In this document: in pieces, positions 35,501-43,891 of the stretch
Layout of the letters: every line of letters begins with the position of its first letter
How positions within the stretch are numbered: the first letter of the stretch is position 1
Source of the DNA: Ignavibacteria bacterium
GTDB lineage: Bacteria > Bacteroidota > Ignavibacteria > Kapaibacteriales > Kapaibacteriaceae
Length of the DNA: 64,000 nt
Assembly: GCA_015709655.1 (NCBI GenBank)
Contig: CP054181.1
Location: forward strand, 671,262 to 735,261
Reading direction: 5' to 3'
The notes under the pieces: generated by a model
Databases searched by the model: none
Seen by the model: the letters and a program-made list of their open reading frames with translations, nothing else
Told to the model about the DNA's origin: nothing
Translations under genes and position numbers: made by a program

Positions 35501-37556
35501 CAATCGGTCGAAACGTTACCGGTATTTGCACCGTACTGTTTGGAGGTATTGTTCTTCCTGTGCCGGCCAGGAGAACAAACGAAGCACCACGCTCAACATA
35601 GAGCGAAATCGTGAGCGGATCGTCGGGCGAAAGGTTTCGTGCAGTAACGTTGAGTGTGCGCTGCCGGCCCACCACAACATCGCCGAAATCAACACTGTCA
35701 ACACTCCATTCAACGCGATTGTCAAGCCCCCTTCCACTGACCTTAATAACACGCTCAATTACGCATCCGCCAACCTTGGTACGGATGATGATGCTATCGG
35801 TAACGGGCCCCGGTGCACGCGGACGAAACCGGACCGCAATTGGATCGTACCCTGTTTTTGGAAGTACGGTAAACGGGAGCCGTACCTTGTAATGGGTAAA
35901 ATCGGGGGGGACGATAATGGTGTCGATCGTTAACGGAGTAAGTGTAAGGTTCGACCAAACGTAGTACGCAGGACTGGAGAGCTGACCCGGACATACCGAG
36001 CCGAATTTCAGATTGTCGATGCGTTTCTCCCCGCTGGTTGATCGGACGGAAATTACCTCCTGAGTTCTGCCCTGAAGAACGATTTCGATTGGACGTGACT
36101 GGCACCTGTCAGTACTAACCAGCCTGATGGTATCGGAATAATCGTTGGTGGTATCTCTGACGAAGCTGCGCACGACGACGGTTGTACAGGCTCCGGGTGC
36201 AAGCTGCAGAGGGAACGTAACGTTCATGACTCTAAAGCCCTGCGGCTCGCGGGTATTCATTGATGTGATGGTAATTGAACGCGGTGCCCCAAGCAGGTCA
36301 GACGTGTTGCAAATCGTAATCGAGCTGTCAATAAATTGCTGTGCCTTGCACCCCACCAACAGGGTATCAAACACTATAGAATTGCGGCTGACGTTCAGTT
36401 CGGTGATCCTGGTAAGATTCAGCTTAATGTAGGCTGTACTACCACACCGGTTGGTGCCTGAAATCTGGAGTGTATCAAGGAAATCGCCAACGTGTGTTCC
36501 CTTGTACGTAACCGTTGCCGTCACCGGCACACCTTTTACCAGTGGCAGTTGTGTAGGGGTTACCGTAAAGGCCGATGCCTCCGGACCGCGGATGCGGAGA
36601 TTCACCGTGCTACCGCATTCCGACGTATCCTCGATCGTAAATGTCCAGCTGCGAACACTATCGCATAAGATCTGTTCGGTAACCTGCTGCGGACTCACAA
36701 TGACTGTTCGCGGAACACTTCTCTTACTCGCCTTGTTGGTTGCCTGTGCACGCAGCGCGCCGGCGTGCCCGTGACCGGTGGCATCACAGATATCATTTAA
36801 GTTATTAACCGGTTCATTGCACCGATAATAGGCCTGAAGTCCCGGCTCGTTCCCTGCCAGTGAGCTGTTCATCCGGCACTTGATGTCTTGCGGCGAAACT
36901 ACAAGGTTCCATATTCGCATCTCGTCCATCTGCCCCAGCATAGTCCGGTACAGTGCCTCGTTATCTGCCATGGCATTGCATCGTGCGAACTGGGTTTGCA
37001 AACCAGGATTTTCAAGGGGCTTCAGGTAGGTTGTGGGATATGTGGCATTGGTAGCAGGAGCGACGGCAGGCACACCATTAATGAAGAGCTGAACTGACGC
37101 TGTGTTGCCGTTAAAGACGGCAGCCACATGCGTCCACGTACCGTAGTACGGACTAAACGCAGCCCGTGCTACCGTATTATCGACGTCTTTCAGTTGCGTA
37201 GCTTCGGGGCTTACCTCAAACGAAAGCTCATCGTTTTCGCTGATGTACAGTACCCAGACATCATTATAATCTTTATTAGGACCCCACAAACCGCCAAGTG
37301 GTACCCGAAATCCTGCCTGCCGGGTTACCATTACCCACATTTCAACAGTGAGTTCGGTTTGTCGCGGTTTTGATACCTCGCCGTCCAGCTCGATATACTG
37401 TGCATTTCTGCCCGAGGAAACCGTAAACTCAATTGCCTGCCCAACGCATGTTTTTCTGGTATCACATTTTGCAGGGAACTGAGCCACCATGCGTGCGCAG
37501 CACAACAGCGCCACGATGGCAATACATAATGGGTAGCGAAAATGGACTGAGGTCAT
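32514..37556 (-). CDS. Giant secreted LamG/ASH/cohesin-like protein with T9SS tail
   Basis: This 1680-residue protein has a signal peptide (residues 1-25, ending MVAQ) and a LamG/concanavalin-like domain at about residues 50-240 (FTVSSGRNAQYIELDGEVS, TWTHVAAVFNGNTASVQLFINGV, MDEMRIWN). Many ASH/choice-of-anchor-D immunoglobulin-like repeats follow (for example VEWSVDSVDFGDVVVGRQRT and LVVENTSPMPITIDSL). Two cohesin-like beta domains appear near 1165-1320 and 1435-1590, and a T9SS type A sorting tail at about 1595-1680 (RIDPNPVTADQPATIQF, GGSYAVRLDVADLPSGMYVARI). A surface adhesin or matrix role is likely but not shown by the sequence. The ribosome binding site is GGGAAG. Confidence 0.85.
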   Translation of the reverse strand: MTSVHFRYPLCIAIVALLCCARMVAQFPAKCDTRKTCVGQAIEFTVSSGRNAQYIELDGEVSKPRQTELTVEMWVMVTRQAGFRVPLGGLWGPNKDYNDVWVLYISENDELSFEVSPEATQLKDVDNTVARAAFSPYYGTWTHVAAVFNGNTASVQLFINGVPAVAPATNATYPTTYLKPLENPGLQTQFARCNAMADNEALYRTMLGQMDEMRIWNLVVSPQDIKCRMNSSLAGNEPGLQAYYRCNEPVNNLNDICDATGHGHAGALRAQATNKASKRSVPRTVIVSPQQVTEQILCDSVRSWTFTIEDTSECGSTVNLRIRGPEASAFTVTPTQLPLVKGVPVTATVTYKGTHVGDFLDTLQISGTNRCGSTAYIKLNLTRITELNVSRNSIVFDTLLVGCKAQQFIDSSITICNTSDLLGAPRSITITSMNTREPQGFRVMNVTFPLQLAPGACTTVVVRSFVRDTTNDYSDTIRLVSTDRCQSRPIEIVLQGRTQEVISVRSTSGEKRIDNLKFGSVCPGQLSSPAYYVWSNLTLTPLTIDTIIVPPDFTHYKVRLPFTVLPKTGYDPIAVRFRPRAPGPVTDSIIIRTKVGGCVIERVIKVSGRGLDNRVEWSVDSVDFGDVVVGRQRTLNVTARNLSPDDPLTISLYVERGASFVLLAGTGRTIPPNSTVQIPVTFRPIDSVRYTDRLCLFETRCYTVDCVDLRGRGVLERFRFSPLVMKTENVVACGSEKDTVCIVNISGAPQQIRNVQFDNPSGRYSLVDPPVLQSAYSIAGGDSVCFVVEYTPADLTTDRADRAFVRFTDEADSNWTLQLIGTSATPKIFITELTAYGTVEVGDAKVLTLVVENTSPMPITIDSLSVGAGFSVAGTSRPVPLVLQPRDSITVDIEFRPTASTAYNSQLVAYSSAPCQITGEGQVNGRGIIMELESALSLVNFGYVRPCDCSNRSIELLNASAVFDMVVDSMWIDSAGVTGGRPQFFSWTSKFSPTGVVPYSIPPGQRDTVVIRFCPNVPADSASLEVQAMLHINTHGSAWSRSIEAFLIGKRALTFAPYPLAIQFPSGVIDILSPIARTVRLSIPSFVLNPAQDTVVIDSIGFLPDERVFVVTQPTVFPLVLEPGSNATIEVRQRPRAPRVYLAKMVIYYSKPCKGADTTVLVRGEGFAQPRGIAFQFDPNRVVPDTFVMASCDTLVIPLHSSISIDASVVDIFMRVDYDSSQLRLLDVTSPLLSNQCTSRTGGIQYTSSVMTDVSPYGGIRVTLKNVCGVDSLNPFAYLRFVTVANNRANSPVSVDSINFDTEDVILYRLIGVGDRGTIIAQLSDIAIRNPVAFDSVRILDCSEHTIVVVNVGDISNTIDSLVDLPLYTSVVSSIPPIGSSIAPGDSAVVTLRFCPQAERQVDTTVRAVSTTPCNTQTVSAVTGYGYAPELDIQTAPAVVHFVIDTISGVIGDTLEIPLQLDVDIATVYNGVTHWLNGTDAEFRIEYNPRSLQYLDAVQLAKPGNSTVNYLQPGIVVLTLTDADTLAAGPLARFRFVVTVPEFTATNITATASGFVSDSLQFLDVVPRPGQAPFVTVGKCDITVVRFSTAGQPLLRIDPNPVTADQPATIQFRMHETVPVVITINDASGRIVHSVLDGNTLLPGGSYAVRLDVADLPSGMYVARISAGIFTDTVPFVVIR

Positions 37557-37664
37557 AACTTCCCAAGCAAGGTCAATTGCACAGTAACCAAATTAGGTGT
37601 AAACGGTTACAGTAAATCAAACATAGCACATACTTTTTGTACGATAAATGGTAACCTGCCTGTT

Positions 37665-39803
37665 ATGTTTGGACATCACTACTCTGCAGTTACCTTTATG
37701 ACCTCAGTAAAACAGTTTCTGCCAGCACTCCTGATATGTGTTCTTGTATTTGCCGGTACGGGGCTTGCCCAGCAACCTGTGGATTTCGCGGTTGCCGTTA
37801 CGGCCTCGGTGTCATCGCAGCCCCAACCCAGCATCACTCTTTCCTGGCCGGTAAGTAAAGGTCAGCAAACCGTTATCGTACAACGGAAGCTAAAGTCCGA
37901 AAAATCATTTCCGGATGTTGCCATTGCATCGCTGGATAGTACGGCAACGTCGTTTACCGACACTACGGTTAAAGAAGGTGTATCGTACGAATACCGGCTG
38001 GTGCGCGACATTATGCGTCAGGTAGGTGTAGATTCAATCACCGGTGCGCCGCTGTACATGCGATGCTGGGGCTTTGGATACATTAATTCCGGCATCAAGG
38101 TAATGCCAATTCTTCGGAATAGGGTCCTGATTCTGGTTGACAGTACACTGGCCGACAAGCTGCGAAGCGAGCTTAGTCAGTTTCAGCAGGACCTGATTGC
38201 AGAGGGATGGACGATTTCGCAAAAACTGGTTCCCCGCAGCGATACTTTCAGTGCAAAGGATGTACAGTACATCCGTGATGTGATTTCAGATGTGCGCACG
38301 GTGAATGGCGACCTGGAAGCTGTGGTTATTGTAGGCAGAGTTGCCGTTCCGTATGCCGGCAATCTCGCACCCGATGCACACCCAGACCACGAAGGTTCCT
38401 GGCCGGCTGACGGGATATACGGAGATGCCATTGGATTTTATACCGACAACAGAGTAAACAAGGTTAATCCGGGCAGAGCAGAGTTAACCAACATTCCCGG
38501 TGACGGCAAGTTTGATCAAAGTATATTTTCCGGTACCGTTTCCATTGCCGTTGGTCGTATAGATTTTTACAATATGCCTGAATTCAAGACAGCAGAGCTT
38601 GAATTACTCAAACAGTACTTTACCAAGAACCACAACTTCCGTGCAGGTACCATAAAGGATGTTACCGGAGGATTAATTGCAGACAATTTCGGCTCGTACG
38701 GCGAGGGGTTTGCCAGTAGCGCATGGCGTACCTTCCAACTGTACTCCGGCAGTGATGGTGTGAAGGCCGGTAAGTGGTTCAACGAATTAAAGGGTCCCCA
38801 ATACACCCTGTGGGCATACGGGTGTGGCGGAGGCACATATAAGAGCGCAGGAGGTATTGGCAATACTGCTGACTTTGCCACGAGCCCGGTTTATGCAATA
38901 CATACTCAACTCTTTGGCAGCTACTTTGGTGACTGGGACACACGCGACAATCTGCTGCGGGCATCAATTGCATCAAGCCCGTCTGCCCTAACCTGCGGGT
39001 GGGTTGGCAGGCCAGCCTGGTACACCCACCACATGGCATTAGGCGAAACCATCGGATACAGTGTCCGCCTGAGCCAGAACAACCAATCGGTTGTTGGCAC
39101 ACAGTTAGGAACCTACGTGCCGAACCTCTTCTTCACCACAGGAGGTGCCGGGATTGCGTCTGTTGGTGACCGCGGAGTACACATTGCACTCATGGGCGAC
39201 CCCACGCTTAAAGCATTTGGCGGACATGTCCCGGGTGTTGTCGATGTTACCCTTGAACCCCGTTATCCCCATTTTATTGATATTGGGTGGAAGCCCACCG
39301 CAGGGGTAGATGCATACGTAATCACTCGCAGAGTAGGCATCGGTCCGTGGGAGCTGATCACGCCACAGCCCCTTACCACCAATCAGTTCACCGATTCACT
39401 CGTCAACGAAGGCGACGTGTTTTACAAGATTTACCCGTGCACGCTACGGACTACGGCCAGCGGAAGCTTTTACGATCCTGGCAAACCCACGATGCAGTCG
39501 GTTCGCACCACGGGTGTAGCGGGCGGCGAACTTCCACATACGGCATATTCCTGTACCGTTGCTCCAAATCCAGCAACAAACAATGCTGCCGTGGTTGTGA
39601 ACACGGCTAACATATTACATAACGTTACTGTTACGATAATCAACGAACTGGGAATCGAGGTAAGCACCATCAGGTGTGGTGATCTTGATCAGGGCGTACA
39701 AACAATCGAATTACCCGTCAGTAACCTTGTTTCCGGACGGTATACCATTTGTATTCGCAGTGCAGGCACCGTGCAGTGTAAGCCTATGATCGTGATGCAT
39801 TAA
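37665..39803 (+). CDS. C25 (gingipain)-like secreted protein with T9SS tail
   Basis: This protein of up to 712 residues has a signal peptide (hydrophobic FLPALLICVLVFAGTGLAQ) and a fibronectin-like module (residues about 45-120). Its central domain resembles peptidase family C25: AVVIVGRVAVPYAG, WPADGIYGDAIGFY, VSIAVGRIDFYNMPEF. The positions where gingipains have the catalytic His and Cys read YGCGGGTY and LFGSYFGDWDTRD, so the usual dyad looks absent. A second beta module (VDVTLEPRYPHFIDIGWKP) and a T9SS sorting tail (VAPNPATNNAAVVV, SGRYTICI) follow. The start may be 37665 or the ATG at 37698. It converges with the permease gene, overlapping by 20 bases. Confidence 0.72.
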   Translation: MFGHHYSAVTFMTSVKQFLPALLICVLVFAGTGLAQQPVDFAVAVTASVSSQPQPSITLSWPVSKGQQTVIVQRKLKSEKSFPDVAIASLDSTATSFTDTTVKEGVSYEYRLVRDIMRQVGVDSITGAPLYMRCWGFGYINSGIKVMPILRNRVLILVDSTLADKLRSELSQFQQDLIAEGWTISQKLVPRSDTFSAKDVQYIRDVISDVRTVNGDLEAVVIVGRVAVPYAGNLAPDAHPDHEGSWPADGIYGDAIGFYTDNRVNKVNPGRAELTNIPGDGKFDQSIFSGTVSIAVGRIDFYNMPEFKTAELELLKQYFTKNHNFRAGTIKDVTGGLIADNFGSYGEGFASSAWRTFQLYSGSDGVKAGKWFNELKGPQYTLWAYGCGGGTYKSAGGIGNTADFATSPVYAIHTQLFGSYFGDWDTRDNLLRASIASSPSALTCGWVGRPAWYTHHMALGETIGYSVRLSQNNQSVVGTQLGTYVPNLFFTTGGAGIASVGDRGVHIALMGDPTLKAFGGHVPGVVDVTLEPRYPHFIDIGWKPTAGVDAYVITRRVGIGPWELITPQPLTTNQFTDSLVNEGDVFYKIYPCTLRTTASGSFYDPGKPTMQSVRTTGVAGGELPHTAYSCTVAPNPATNNAAVVVNTANILHNVTVTIINELGIEVSTIRCGDLDQGVQTIELPVSNLVSGRYTICIRSAGTVQCKPMIVMH

Positions 39804-41169
39804 CAAACCGCCACACAACATACACCGGTATCCCGGTTGCCACGATAATCAATCCCGGGAAGGTATAGTCAGGTTTGAACTGCAGGAGTGCACCGCAAAT
39901 TGCCAATGCGGTTATCACGTACAATGCGGGAAGAACCGGATAGCCAAATGCCTTAACCGGTCTGGGAGTGTCGGGCTGTGTTTTTCGAAGACGGAAGATG
40001 CCAAGAATGGTGAGAACATAGAATATGAGGACGGCGAATACAACGTAGTCCAGCAACTGTCCATAGCTACCCGACAAACACAGCAGGCTAGCCCACACGC
40101 ACTGAATCCACAGTGCCTTGGCCGGGACACCGGCCTTATTCAGCGATGCTGCTCCCTTGAAGAACAAAGCATCCGAGGCCATTGCCCAATACGCACGTGC
40201 TCCGGCAAGGATTAAGCCATTATTGCATCCGAATGTGCTAACGATAATGAGCAATGCCATAATAACGGCGCCACTCTGACCAAAAATGGAATTTGCCGCA
40301 GCCGTCCCCACACGATCAAACTCGGCTGTTGCCATTGACGGGGCATCTGCGGATGAAAACGGCAGTACGTTCAGATATGCAACGTTCATCGCAAGGTACA
40401 TCAGCGTAACGATCAGCACACCAAAAAACAGTCCCTTTGGAATTGCGCGCTCCGGTTGTTTTACCTCGGCAGCAATAAAGGTGATATTGTTCCATGCGTC
40501 ACTGCTAAAAATCGATCCTACCATTGCCACTGCAATCATTGGCAAGAGCGTCATGAAGGAGATGGATGGAAGGGGCTGTGACATGTTTTGTCCCCACAGC
40601 GAACCAAGCAGAATTCCCGTAAGAGCCAGCAGGACAACGGCTAGAATTTTCGTACTCGTAAAAATCCGCTGTACCCACTTGCCCACATCAACGCCCTGGG
40701 TATTAAGAAACGTTAGGATAACAATACAGGCAATTGCAACACAGTGGGCAGCACTAAGGTTTACGGTAAAGAGGCCTCCCGCCGAAAACGACGACAGTAC
40801 AACATTCTCGCCCAGGCCCGGTACCAGCACCGCCAGAAACTTTGCGAATGCCATTGCCACTGCAGCAATTGTACCCGTTTGAATAACAGTAAACAACGTC
40901 CAGCCATACAGGAATCCTGCCAGCGGTCCGAACGATTCCCGTAGGTACACGTATTGTCCACCCGCCCTTGGCATCATCCCTGCCAGTTCGCCATAACTAA
41001 GTGCAGCGATCAGGGTAAGTACCCCCGTAATCACCCATACAAGCAGTAACAGGAGCGGGTGTTGCACCTGTCGTGCGATATCGGCGCTGACAATAAAAAT
41101 GCCGGATCCGATCATCGAGCCGGCTACCACCAATGTAGCGTCCCACGTGCTTAGAGTTCGTTTATACAT
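39784..41169 (-). CDS. APC-family amino acid permease
   Basis: This 461-residue, twelve-helix transporter is of the amino acid-polyamine-organocation superfamily. The substrate-site signature after helix 1 is present: GSMIGSGIFIVSADIA. Other family marks are LSYGELAGMMPRAGGQYVYLRESFGPLAGFLYGW, SDAWNNITFIAAEVKQPERAIP and FGCNNGLILAGARAYWAMA. It most resembles the LAT/YkbA-like group that exchanges or imports neutral amino acids, but substrate is uncertain. It sits four bases after a second APC permease gene, so the two make a tandem pair. Confidence 0.9.
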   Translation of the reverse strand: MYKRTLSTWDATLVVAGSMIGSGIFIVSADIARQVQHPLLLLLVWVITGVLTLIAALSYGELAGMMPRAGGQYVYLRESFGPLAGFLYGWTLFTVIQTGTIAAVAMAFAKFLAVLVPGLGENVVLSSFSAGGLFTVNLSAAHCVAIACIVILTFLNTQGVDVGKWVQRIFTSTKILAVVLLALTGILLGSLWGQNMSQPLPSISFMTLLPMIAVAMVGSIFSSDAWNNITFIAAEVKQPERAIPKGLFFGVLIVTLMYLAMNVAYLNVLPFSSADAPSMATAEFDRVGTAAANSIFGQSGAVIMALLIIVSTFGCNNGLILAGARAYWAMASDALFFKGAASLNKAGVPAKALWIQCVWASLLCLSGSYGQLLDYVVFAVLIFYVLTILGIFRLRKTQPDTPRPVKAFGYPVLPALYVITALAICGALLQFKPDYTFPGLIIVATGIPVYVVWRFVNASRS

Positions 41170-41173
41170 TATG

Positions 41174-42724
41174 TTACCGTATGAAGTGGGCCCAGACTAC
41201 ATACACAAGGAAGGCGGCGCTGCATACAGCCGTCACATTTCGAACCACCGGCAGCATTGCCCATGTTTTTCCCTGATTAACCTTGCTGTGATTGATACCG
41301 TAGAAGAAGTAAATCAGAACTCCAACTGCAAGCCACGCAATGAGTCTTTCCCACGTTGGCCCCGGCAAGGGTACCATTTGAGCCAGACACACCAGGATGC
41401 CGCCGATAGGTACGTACGGAACCAGGGGTGTTTTAAACGGCCGTTCGATATGGGGATGTGTTTTACGCAGGACCAGTACCGCTGCGCATACCATCACAAA
41501 GGCAAGCAGGGTACCAATTGAAACTAATTCTGACAGGACGTTAATTGGGAAGATACCAGAGATCACCAAGGCAACAGACCCTGTAACAATCGTGGATATC
41601 ACCGGTGTTTTAAACTGTGGATGAACCTTGCTAAACACCTTGGGCAGTAATCCATCGCGCGACATCGAGTAGAAAATTCTGGGCTGCCCCATGAGCATCA
41701 CCAGAATAACTGAGCTCAAACCGGCAATCGCACCCAGTTTAACCAGTGGCGACAGCCAGCCAAGAGCCGGCGTACCATCCGGGCGCATCGTTGCATCTAC
41801 GGCTACTGCCATCGGATCAGGCACGTTTAACTCGGTGTAAGGTACCACACCCGTCAGTACAAGTGACACCAGGATGTATAGCACTGTACAGATTGCCAGT
41901 GAGGCAAGAATGCCTATCGGCATGTCGCGTTGCGGGTTTTTGGCCTCTTGCGCGGCGGTACTTACGGCATCAAAACCAATGTAGGCAAAAAAGATTACAC
42001 CGGCAGCACGGAAAATACCGCTCCAGCCAAAAATCCCGAACTCACCCGTATTCTCGGGAATAAAGTTCGACCAATTGTCGGGATTAACATACTGAAAACC
42101 AAAAATGATGAAGAGCAGGATTACTGCGATTTTAATAAATACGATGATGTTATTAAATGTAGCCGATTCTTTGATGCCTCTGATAAGAATGAGCGTAATC
42201 AATCCAACAATAAACATTGCGGGAAGATTCATCAGCGACTCAGTTGTTGAAAACCCGGTTGCGGGATCAAAAGAAAATGGTGCCGCACGAATCGCATCAG
42301 GGATATGAATATGCAGGTTTTTCTCAAAGAAGCTTACCACATAGCCACTCCATGCTACGGCAACTGTGGACGATGCAAACAGGTATTCAATAATTAAATC
42401 CCAGCCGATGATCCACGCAAACAACTCGCCGATTGTTGCGTACGAATAGGTGTAGGCACTCCCGGCAATCGGAAGCATCGAAGCAAACTCAGCGTAGCAA
42501 AGTCCGGCAAACCCGCATGCAATAGCCGAAATAATAAACGAAATCACGAGTGCCGGCCCGGCATACTGCGCTGCAGCCACGCCGGTAATCGAAAAGATGC
42601 CGGCGCCAATAATTGCTCCTACACCCAGCGATGTAAGATTTAGCGGACCAAGAGTTCTGCGAAGGTTCGAACCCGAGCCGGCCTCAACCTTAAGTCCCTC
42701 AATACTCTTCTTCGTAAAAAGCAT
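41174..42724 (-). CDS. APC-family cationic amino acid transporter (YfnA/CAT-like)
   Basis: This 516-residue permease runs from the ATG at 42724, which has a good GGAGGA ribosome binding site; an upstream in-frame start would add 19 unrelated residues. LGVGAIIGAGIFSITGVAAAQYAGPA is the APC helix-1 signature. YAEFASMLPIAGSAYTYSYATIGELFAWIIGWDL and FFAYIGFDAVSTAAQEAKNPQRDMPIGI are characteristic of the CAT subgroup (bacterial GkApcT/YfnA-like). About twelve to fourteen transmembrane helices are predicted. The closing RKTHPHIERPFKTPLVPYVP loop also fits that subgroup. Likely substrates are neutral or cationic amino acids. Confidence 0.92.
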   Translation of the reverse strand: MLFTKKSIEGLKVEAGSGSNLRRTLGPLNLTSLGVGAIIGAGIFSITGVAAAQYAGPALVISFIISAIACGFAGLCYAEFASMLPIAGSAYTYSYATIGELFAWIIGWDLIIEYLFASSTVAVAWSGYVVSFFEKNLHIHIPDAIRAAPFSFDPATGFSTTESLMNLPAMFIVGLITLILIRGIKESATFNNIIVFIKIAVILLFIIFGFQYVNPDNWSNFIPENTGEFGIFGWSGIFRAAGVIFFAYIGFDAVSTAAQEAKNPQRDMPIGILASLAICTVLYILVSLVLTGVVPYTELNVPDPMAVAVDATMRPDGTPALGWLSPLVKLGAIAGLSSVILVMLMGQPRIFYSMSRDGLLPKVFSKVHPQFKTPVISTIVTGSVALVISGIFPINVLSELVSIGTLLAFVMVCAAVLVLRKTHPHIERPFKTPLVPYVPIGGILVCLAQMVPLPGPTWERLIAWLAVGVLIYFFYGINHSKVNQGKTWAMLPVVRNVTAVCSAAFLVYVVWAHFIR

Positions 42725-42849
42725 GTATCCTCCAATCTTCGATGAAGAGCAAAGATAGTTGTCAGAAGTGCACCAGTACACGAATTCGCATTCCGATATG
42801 ACCTATTTTTGCATGTATTTTTTTTTTACCTACACCAAAGGATGATATC

Positions 42850-43317
42850 ATGGCATTATCAGTCGGTGCTAAAGCACCCGATTTTACCCTCTACAACACC
42901 CACAAGGAACCGGTTTCACTACAGTCATTCGCAGGGAAGCGTGTATTGCTGGCCTTCTTTCCGGCAGCGTTTACCGGCGTATGCAAGGCAGAACTTTGCT
43001 CATTTCAGAGATCGCTGCAACGGCTGAACACCGCGGGGATTCAGGTTATTGCTATTGCAGCCGACCTGCCATTCTCGAATGCAGCGTTCGCCGCTGAGAA
43101 TGGTTTAACATTCCCGGTGCTCAGCGACTGGTCTTTAAGCACTATTAAAGCTTATGATGTTGAATGGCCCAACTTTGCGGGTATCGAAGGGCTTACGCGT
43201 AGCGCCCGTGCAACATTCGTGATTGACGCAAACGGCATCATTGAGTTTGTGGATGTGACCGAAAACCCTGGTATTGAGCCAAACTACGATGCGATTTTTG
43301 CGGCTGCGGGATTATAA
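42850..43317 (+). CDS. Peroxiredoxin (AhpC/TSA superfamily)
   Basis: This 155-residue thiol peroxidase reduces H2O2 and organic peroxides. The peroxidatic Cys lies in FFPAAFTGVCKAELC (P-x-x-x-T-x-x-C), with a second Cys four residues on, as in several Bcp/AhpE-like members. The Thr of the active site is conserved, and an Arg in TRSARATFVIDANG fits the family. An AAAGGA ribosome binding site precedes the ATG. It is a single-gene unit, since a hairpin terminator follows at 43386 and the upstream permease is divergent. Confidence 0.92.
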   Translation: MALSVGAKAPDFTLYNTHKEPVSLQSFAGKRVLLAFFPAAFTGVCKAELCSFQRSLQRLNTAGIQVIAIAADLPFSNAAFAAENGLTFPVLSDWSLSTIKAYDVEWPNFAGIEGLTRSARATFVIDANGIIEFVDVTENPGIEPNYDAIFAAAGL

Positions 43318-43385
43318 GTATCAGGTGGATTCCACCTGCTCACTGCACGGCTGGCTAATTACATGGACAGGTTAGCCAAAAACAC

Positions 43386-43418
43386 AAACCGCCTGCTAAC
43401 TGCAGGCGGTTTTTTTTC
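43386..43418 (+). terminator. Rho-independent terminator after peroxiredoxin gene
   Basis: A perfect nine-base-pair stem (ACCGCCTGC at 43388-43396 with GCAGGCGGT at 43402-43410) has a five-base loop and is followed by eight T. An upstream A-rich stretch gives some bidirectional character, so it could also stop minus-strand transcription. Confidence 0.88.
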
Positions 43419-43433
43419 CTACCATAGGCCTCT

Positions 43434-43451
43434 TTATGCTGCATGCCTTAC
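43434..43451. repeat. 18-bp direct repeat, left copy
   Basis: The sequence TTATGCTGCATGCCTTAC occurs here and again, identically and in the same orientation, at 43874-43891. The two copies bracket the small gene at 43463-43840. It contains the palindrome GCATGC. I saw no third copy in the window. Confidence 0.85.
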
Positions 43452-43462
43452 GCGGTAGGTAT

Positions 43463-43840
43463 CTAGGTTTTGGATCTGTCGGTTGTCGGCTTACGAGGCC
43501 GTCCGTAGCGCCGTTCTGACTTCTTCTTCATCCCCAGACGGGTAATTTCGTCCGAGTCGTCGCCATACTGCGCCAAAACCTGTCGTTTGGCCCCAAGAAC
43601 CAGTTCATGAAGCTGTGATTCCAGCTTAATTGCTTCTTCACGAGCCTTGGTAACTTGTTCCAGAGCTAGTTGTTCGGCTTTAAAAGCCTCATCCATACTT
43701 CGCAATGCTTCACCAAGCCGGTCCGCCGTAAAATCGCTGTTTGACGGGTTGTAATCAGTCAATGCAAGGACAGCCGCCACAATTTGGCGGTCCTTCTTCA
43801 AAACCCGCTGTGATACACGAGCAATTTTTTTTACGGCCAT
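43463..43840 (-). CDS. Small helical protein with basic AT-hook-like tail, unknown
   Basis: This 125-residue protein starts at the ATG at 43840. I do not recognise a family. Residues 1-35 are basic and helical (KKIARVSQRVLKKDRQIVAAVLALTDY). The middle (RLGEALRSMDEAFKAEQLALEQVTKAREEAIKLESQLHELV, about 50-95) looks like a coiled coil. The last 25 residues are strongly basic, with RRYGRPRKP, a GRPRKP element like an AT-hook. This suggests DNA binding, but that is inference. The gene stands alone between 18-bp direct repeats, which sets it apart from the surrounding housekeeping genes. Confidence 0.62.
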   Translation of the reverse strand: MAVKKIARVSQRVLKKDRQIVAAVLALTDYNPSNSDFTADRLGEALRSMDEAFKAEQLALEQVTKAREEAIKLESQLHELVLGAKRQVLAQYGDDSDEITRLGMKKKSERRYGRPRKPTTDRSKT

Positions 43841-43873
43841 AGCTGTGGTTTCCCCAAAGCATAGCAAAGTAAC

Positions 43874-43891
43874 TTATGCTGCATGCCTTAC
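43874..43891. repeat. 18-bp direct repeat, right copy
   Basis: This is identical to 43434-43451 and in the same orientation. It lies 33 bases upstream of the start codon of the small AT-hook-like gene, so it may also overlap that gene's promoter. A short inverted pair GCATA...TATGC (43859-43879) overlaps its left part. Confidence 0.85.

Noticed and set aside
42804..42811. TATTTTTG ahead of the peroxiredoxin gene, matching the Bacteroidetes -7 element TAnnTTTG
   Set aside because: No convincing TTTG -33 element lies at the right distance, the region is T-rich, and it is uncertain that this lineage uses that promoter type.
43434..43891. Insertion sequence
   Set aside because: The bracketed gene lacks transposase motifs and the repeats are direct rather than terminal inverted, so I list it only as a repeat-bracketed gene.
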